Assembly: GCA_034433615.1 (NCBI GenBank) | Contig: DAOUAJ010000126.1 | Coordinates: 1-10,143, forward strand | Reading direction: 5' to 3' | Length of the DNA stretch: 10,143 nucleotides | From: DAOUAJ01 sp034433615 | GTDB taxonomy: Bacteria > Chloroflexota > Anaerolineae > DUEN01 | Shown: positions 6,828 through 10,143 of the stretch, in pieces | Layout: each line of letters starts with the position of its first letter | Position numbering within the stretch: the stretch's first letter is position 1 | The notes under the pieces: generated by a model | Databases searched by the model: none | Seen by the model: the letters and a program-made list of their open reading frames with translations, nothing else | Told to the model about the DNA's origin: nothing | Program-made: the position numbers and the translations under genes

Positions 6828-7985
6828 TCACGTGTTACCCTGGAACTTGTCGCGCAGACGGTCGAATTCATCAAGCAAGGCCATAAAGTTGTCATACTTG
6901 ACCCCCTTGGCGATGGAATGGCTGGGCCCGAGGATGAATCCGGCGTGAGGAGCCACCTTGGCCATCGTTTCCCGTACATTGCGTCGCACGTCCTCGGCCG
7001 TGCCGGCGATCAAAACCTCGGTAGCTATGCCGCCCCAAAAGGCCATGACGTGTCCCCAATCCTCCAGCAGCCCCTCCACCGCCATGTTGGCATTCGTCTG
7101 CAATGACTGGTAACAGTCAATGCCAGCCTCCGCAAACATGGCCATTAGCAGGCGATTGGACCCGCAGTTGTGCATCAGTACTTGCTTTCCGAATGATTTG
7201 ACGTTTTGAGTGCGTGAACACAGCGCGGGGTAACAGAACTCACGGTACATGGCAGGTGAGATCAGGGGACCATTCGTGCTGCTGGTGTCTTCCTCAAACA
7301 AGACTCCATCCTGGCCGGGGCGAATGTAGTACTTATCCATAACGTTGCCCCAGCGCCGATAGTAGTCTATAGCCGCCTTGACCACTTCGGGGTGCAGGGC
7401 ATACTCGAGCAAGCCGCGCTCCATGCCGCCTAACAATACAAAGGCGTGCAGACCACCGCTGCTCCCTGCAATGTAACGTTCCGGGCCCAGCTCCGCCACG
7501 AGGTAGTCTACCGTCTCAAAGATGGACGGGTCAGGGGGCTTGTCGGCTATCTCCTCCTGAAACTGCACCACGGTGTATTCCGTCTCCCAGACGGTGGGGT
7601 CTTCCACGACCACGAACTCGTTGGATAGCTGCGACACCTTGTAGACCCGCCCTCGCGCGTCCCGCCATACGTCCTCGCCGACCTGGCGCGGTTTGTCCTC
7701 GGGCACATAACCCTTGGGAGGTACGAGTGGGGCTTCCTTGAAACAGATCAAGTCGCACAGATCTACCTTGCGGTAGAATTCGACCGTGTCCTTCTTGTAA
7801 CTCTCGACCACTTCATCGCGCCTCCCTTCCCAAAAGGCGATCTGTGACTTGACCTTGTTGCGGACGTAGGTCTCGTGGCCGATCACTCGCTCGATAATGT
7901 CATAGTCAACCACGTAGAAGCCCAGCGGGACCTTGTCGACCCTCTCACGTGTCACAGCGGCACGCACGCGCTCCTTAGAGTTCAT
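6828..7985 (-). CDS. UroD/MtaA-superfamily protein (uroporphyrinogen decarboxylase-like; possible cobamide methyltransferase relative)
   Basis: This 385-residue protein opens with MNSKERVRAAVTRERVDKVP, the standard start of non-haem UroD-superfamily proteins. Further family marks are ISPAMYREFCYPAL (about 242-255) and the strand VLMHNCGSN (His272-Asn-Cys274). True UroD makes coproporphyrinogen III. MtaA/CmuA-type relatives move methyl groups between a cobamide and coenzyme M or other acceptors using Zn held by His-x-Cys and a later Cys. The HxC is present, but the later segment reads GFILGPSHSI (about 349-358) with no Cys where MtaA-like enzymes carry the third ligand, so ordinary MtaA activity is doubtful; His356 could substitute. 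Uncharacterised relatives are frequent in sugar ABC loci. Its place between the ROK regulator and the permeases makes a haem role unlikely and a sugar- or methyl-linked role more likely. AGGA lies just upstream of the ATG. The biochemical function is not known. Confidence 0.8.
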   Translation of the reverse strand: MNSKERVRAAVTRERVDKVPLGFYVVDYDIIERVIGHETYVRNKVKSQIAFWEGRRDEVVESYKKDTVEFYRKVDLCDLICFKEAPLVPPKGYVPEDKPRQVGEDVWRDARGRVYKVSQLSNEFVVVEDPTVWETEYTVVQFQEEIADKPPDPSIFETVDYLVAELGPERYIAGSSGGLHAFVLLGGMERGLLEYALHPEVVKAAIDYYRRWGNVMDKYYIRPGQDGVLFEEDTSSTNGPLISPAMYREFCYPALCSRTQNVKSFGKQVLMHNCGSNRLLMAMFAEAGIDCYQSLQTNANMAVEGLLEDWGHVMAFWGGIATEVLIAGTAEDVRRNVRETMAKVAPHAGFILGPSHSIAKGVKYDNFMALLDEFDRLRDKFQGNT

Positions 7986-8167
7986 GCCTTTCCTCTCCTG
8001 CCTTAATTAGACGGATAGCCTGCCATGCCATCGCGTCAGCGCGGGAAGATGGTTTGCCATTCTGGCCACCTTAAGGGCTCCATCGCCTGGGAGTCGTGAA
8101 GATCAAGGCAAAAATCGCATTCATCCGCTCGCAAGATCAGATCACTTTTGGCGAAGCTCTCAGTGCT

Positions 8168-9412
8168 CTAGTACAAATTTACCCGCATAGCGGGCTCGAC
8201 CTCGGCGACGTAGCGATCGACCACCAGCGCGCACGCTCCGATACAGACCGAGTCGGCGCCGAGTTTACTGCGCACGATTTGCACACCACTGAAGCTCAAA
8301 GGAAACGCTCGACGTTGGGCTATCTCACGAATCGTGTGGACGACGACCTCTCCTGCTTCTGCGAGCTGCCCGCCAATGATCACACAACTGGGATTAAAGA
8401 GGTCGATCAAATTGGCTACAGCGATGCCGATGTATTGGCAGGCTTCCCGGATGACCTCAAGCACCAGAGCATTTCCATCGCGGGCCGCGGTGACGACCTC
8501 ACGATAAGTGAGGTCATCAACCCTGCTTCGAAGCCAGGATGGCACATCTGACGCCTCACGCCGTATACGCTCCTGGATCTGCTGTATGATAGCTGGCATG
8601 CTAGCAATGCATTCAAGGCAGCCATGGTTGCCACATTTGCATTTTGGCCCGTCTATGATGCTGGTGGTGTGTCCGATCTCCGAACTGAAGCCCTGAGCAC
8701 CCGTGAAGATTTGTCCGGCAATCAGGATGCCTGCACCGATGCCGCTGGATATGGACACATAGATCATATCTCGCATCCCCACCCCTGCGCCATACCAATA
8801 CTCACCCAAGGCACCAGCGCGCGGGCGGTTAATGATCGAGACGTTACAGCCCAATTTCTCACGCAGCATCTGGGCCAGGGGAACATCGGTCCATCCCAAA
8901 CTCTCCGAAAAAACCAACGTCTGGCCAGATTCATCTGTGGGTCCGGGCAAGGCAACCACCGTGCCCAGGCAGGGCAGCGCCATGTCCGCCAGAAGCTCAG
9001 CATGCATGGCAAGGATGGTGTTCATGGCGTCTTGTACCGTGTTAGAGTCGAGTGACCGTTGAGCACGCCGCAACATGCGTACGCTCATGTCGGTCACTAT
9101 CCCACGGCACTCGCCGGGCGAAAGCTCAAAGCCAACGGCAACTCCTGCCTCGCGGTTGAGGCGTAGGCTTGTCTTCCGTTGGCGACCCCCGTCCTTGCTG
9201 TCCTCATAAAGGAGCCCCTCGCTCAGCAGTTCGGTGACCAGCGTGGATACGGTCGCTTTACTGAGCCCGCTGAGCCGGCTGAGGTCAGTTCGCGTCAGCC
9301 CAGGATAGCGACGCACCAGAGAGATGATCCTGGCCCGATTAATGGCGCGGACAGATGTCGACTGGGGGAGAAATCCGTAACCTATGATCGAACTATGTTT
9401 CTCTTGACTCAA
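8168..9412 (-). CDS. ROK-family transcriptional repressor (NagC/Mlc/XylR type)
   Basis: This 414-residue regulator has a winged helix at about 22-86 (recognition region LSRLSGLSKATVSTLVTELL, wing GGRQRKTSLRL) followed by a ROK sugar-binding domain. It keeps EIGH (His248) and the zinc cluster CKCGNHGCLEC (Cys258, Cys260, Cys265). Two kinase features are altered: the ATP-binding strand reads VGFELSPG instead of a D-x-G motif, and the place of the catalytic Asn-Asp reads IINRPRAGALGE. It should bind a sugar but not phosphorylate it. The gene starts at TTG 9412, with no ATG near the family N-terminus; GGCGGA lies 7 bases upstream. It is the first gene after the strong promoter and paired operators at 9485-9561, so autoregulation and control of the downstream transporter genes are likely. 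A gap of 182 bases without a clear promoter separates it from the UroD-like gene. Confidence 0.92.
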   Translation of the reverse strand: MSQEKHSSIIGYGFLPQSTSVRAINRARIISLVRRYPGLTRTDLSRLSGLSKATVSTLVTELLSEGLLYEDSKDGGRQRKTSLRLNREAGVAVGFELSPGECRGIVTDMSVRMLRRAQRSLDSNTVQDAMNTILAMHAELLADMALPCLGTVVALPGPTDESGQTLVFSESLGWTDVPLAQMLREKLGCNVSIINRPRAGALGEYWYGAGVGMRDMIYVSISSGIGAGILIAGQIFTGAQGFSSEIGHTTSIIDGPKCKCGNHGCLECIASMPAIIQQIQERIRREASDVPSWLRSRVDDLTYREVVTAARDGNALVLEVIREACQYIGIAVANLIDLFNPSCVIIGGQLAEAGEVVVHTIREIAQRRAFPLSFSGVQIVRSKLGADSVCIGACALVVDRYVAEVEPAMRVNLY

Positions 9413-9484
9413 TGGTTGTTCCGCCTTTGAGGGGGGTTCCGAAGATGATCGAAGTCAGCTTCACCGATGCACAAAATTAAGGCT

Positions 9485-9528
9485 GTAAGTTCAACTATAG
9501 AAGAAATATGATCGAAAGTTGAACTTAC
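9485..9528. promoter_or_regulatory. Paired palindromic operators / 12-bp inverted repeat upstream of the ROK gene
   Basis: GTAAGTTCAACT (9485-9496) and AGTTGAACTTAC (9517-9528) are perfect inverted repeats separated by 20 bases. Each also contains its own near-palindrome of the form AAGTTSAACTT: 9487-9497 (10 of 11 positions) and 9516-9526 (11 of 11 around a central G), with centres 29 bases apart. The right copy covers the expected transcription start of the ROK promoter, and the left copy lies in the leader. This layout fits cooperative repression by a dimeric or tetrameric ROK protein. The arms could also form a 5' RNA hairpin. Confidence 0.7.
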
Positions 9529-9532
9529 GGTC

Positions 9533-9561
9533 AGTATATCATATTTTCTGCCATGTGTCAA
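9533..9561 (-). promoter_or_regulatory. Sigma-70-like promoter of the ROK gene and probably the operon
   Basis: On the minus strand TTGACA (9561-9556) is followed by a 17-base AT-rich spacer and TATACT (9538-9533). The -35 is perfect, the -10 matches five of six, and the spacing is ideal. The expected start is near 9526, inside the right-hand operator palindrome, which leaves a leader of about 114 bases before the TTG start. Confidence 0.75.
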
Positions 9562-9620
9562 GAGGTATAGGGCTCTGGGTCGCCTGAGTGGTAACAAAAT
9601 GGGCTGTTGTCCAGGCCTTA

Positions 9621-9629
9621 TGGTATAAT
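9621..9629 (+). promoter_or_regulatory. Extended -10 promoter for the membrane-protein gene
   Basis: TGGTATAAT is a perfect TATAAT preceded by TGN, the extended -10 form that can work without a good -35; the bases 17 upstream (GGGCTG) are poor. Transcription would start near 9636, about 23 bases before the GTG at 9659. It points away from the ROK promoter, about 110 bases from that start. Confidence 0.55.
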
Positions 9630-9658
9630 TTACCGCGCTGAGCCATGGGAGGGGAGTT

Positions 9659-10143
9659 GTGGGGAGAGAGAAGCAAGGATATTGGCGAGTCAGCGGTGGG
9701 CCTCTGATTAGCATGCGCCTCTGGTTCACCCCCTCGCCTTGGCGGTTAGGGGCGGCCTGGGCTGTCATGGCGGGCGCTCTGGCCTCTCACGGCCTGACAT
9801 GGCAGACCTGGGATTGGGCTCGATTGCTCCTCCTTGTGTTTCTGGCTGACCCTGTCTGGGGGGGGATGTGGGCCTTGTTAGCGGAGCACCAACGCACTGC
9901 CTGGAAGGACGACGATTTGCTACCTCCGGCCGTGCCCGCTTTGCCTTATCTTCGGCCGGGCTCTCCCGCGGCGCGTCTTCTGGGCTGGGCGGAAAGCGAC
10001 CGTTCTCTGGTGGCCACCTGGCGGTTGGGCCTTCCCGGCCTGCTGGCGGCGTTGCTGGTGGCCCTTATCTTGGGTTGGGAGGCTGTGTTAGCCACCGCGT
10101 TGGCGTTCGCTCTGTGTTTTGCCGGATGGGCCACGCGCCGGTT
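9659..10143 (+). CDS. Trp-rich multi-pass membrane protein, 5' part (runs off the right edge)
   Basis: An open frame runs from GTG 9659 to the window end without a stop (161 codons). GGAGG at 9648-9652 lies 6 bases before the GTG and the promoter fits it; ATG 9713 (start MRLWFTPSPWRLGAAWAVMA) is the alternative but lacks a good ribosome site. Hydrophobic segments lie at about residues 30-48, 53-75 and 125-155 of the GTG form. Between them is a polar, Pro-rich stretch containing a DDD. The protein carries 14 Trp in 161 residues, with LLLLVFLADPVWGGMWALLA as a recognisable helix. I do not recognise the family. Being divergent from the sugar operon, it probably belongs to a neighbouring unit and is not under ROK control. 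Confidence 0.65.
   Translation, partial: MGREKQGYWRVSGGPLISMRLWFTPSPWRLGAAWAVMAGALASHGLTWQTWDWARLLLLVFLADPVWGGMWALLAEHQRTAWKDDDLLPPAVPALPYLRPGSPAARLLGWAESDRSLVATWRLGLPGLLAALLVALILGWEAVLATALAFALCFAGWATRR

Noticed and set aside
9409..9768. 119-codon minus-strand frame across the divergent control region
   Set aside because: It covers both promoters and the palindromic operators, has a non-protein-like composition, and overlaps the start of the membrane-protein gene.
1..10143. CRISPR arrays, tRNA or rRNA genes, complete insertion sequences
   Set aside because: I saw no regularly spaced direct repeats, no cloverleaf with tRNA arms, no rRNA-like sequence and no transposase in either strand.

Overview
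The window looks like a sugar-uptake and carbohydrate-catabolism locus from a GC-rich free-living bacterium. The gene content is a CUT1 sugar ABC transporter with a Tat-type lipoprotein binding protein and no ATPase gene of its own, a ROK repressor, an NAD-dependent GH4 glycosidase, and UroD/MtaA-like and MttB-like methyltransferase-family proteins. This mix is common in Chloroflexota (Anaerolineae-type) genomes. The phylum is my inference from gene content, not something the sequence proves. Promoters resemble sigma-70 sites, and start codons are a mix of ATG, GTG and TTG.

Layout: almost everything reads on the minus strand, so transcription runs from high to low coordinates. A 246-base divergent control region (9413-9658) carries a strong minus-strand promoter with paired palindromic operators for the ROK gene, and an extended -10 promoter for a plus-strand membrane protein that runs off the right edge. 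Downstream of the ROK gene (8168-9412) come a UroD/MtaA-like protein (6828-7985), two sugar permeases (5793-6722 and 4855-5781), the sugar-binding lipoprotein (3368-4741), a 375-base hairpin-rich gap, and a GH4 glycosidase (1655-2992, GTG start). An MttB-like methyltransferase reduced to its two ends follows (947-1599). After it comes an apparently foreign pair: an excisionase-like HTH gene with its own near-leaderless promoter (563-874) and a frameshifted ParA ATPase fragment (197-531). The left edge holds the first 35 codons of a Gfo/Idh/MocA oxidoreductase (1-105).

How it may work: the binding protein captures a sugar or glycoside, the permeases import it with an ATPase encoded elsewhere, GH4 cleaves it, and the Gfo/Idh enzyme may oxidise a product. 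The ROK protein probably senses the sugar and represses its own promoter. The UroD/MtaA-like and MttB-like genes hint at one-carbon or methyl-group chemistry, possibly on a methylated glycoside. The MttB copy is clearly broken, so that branch may be lost here or supplied by another copy.
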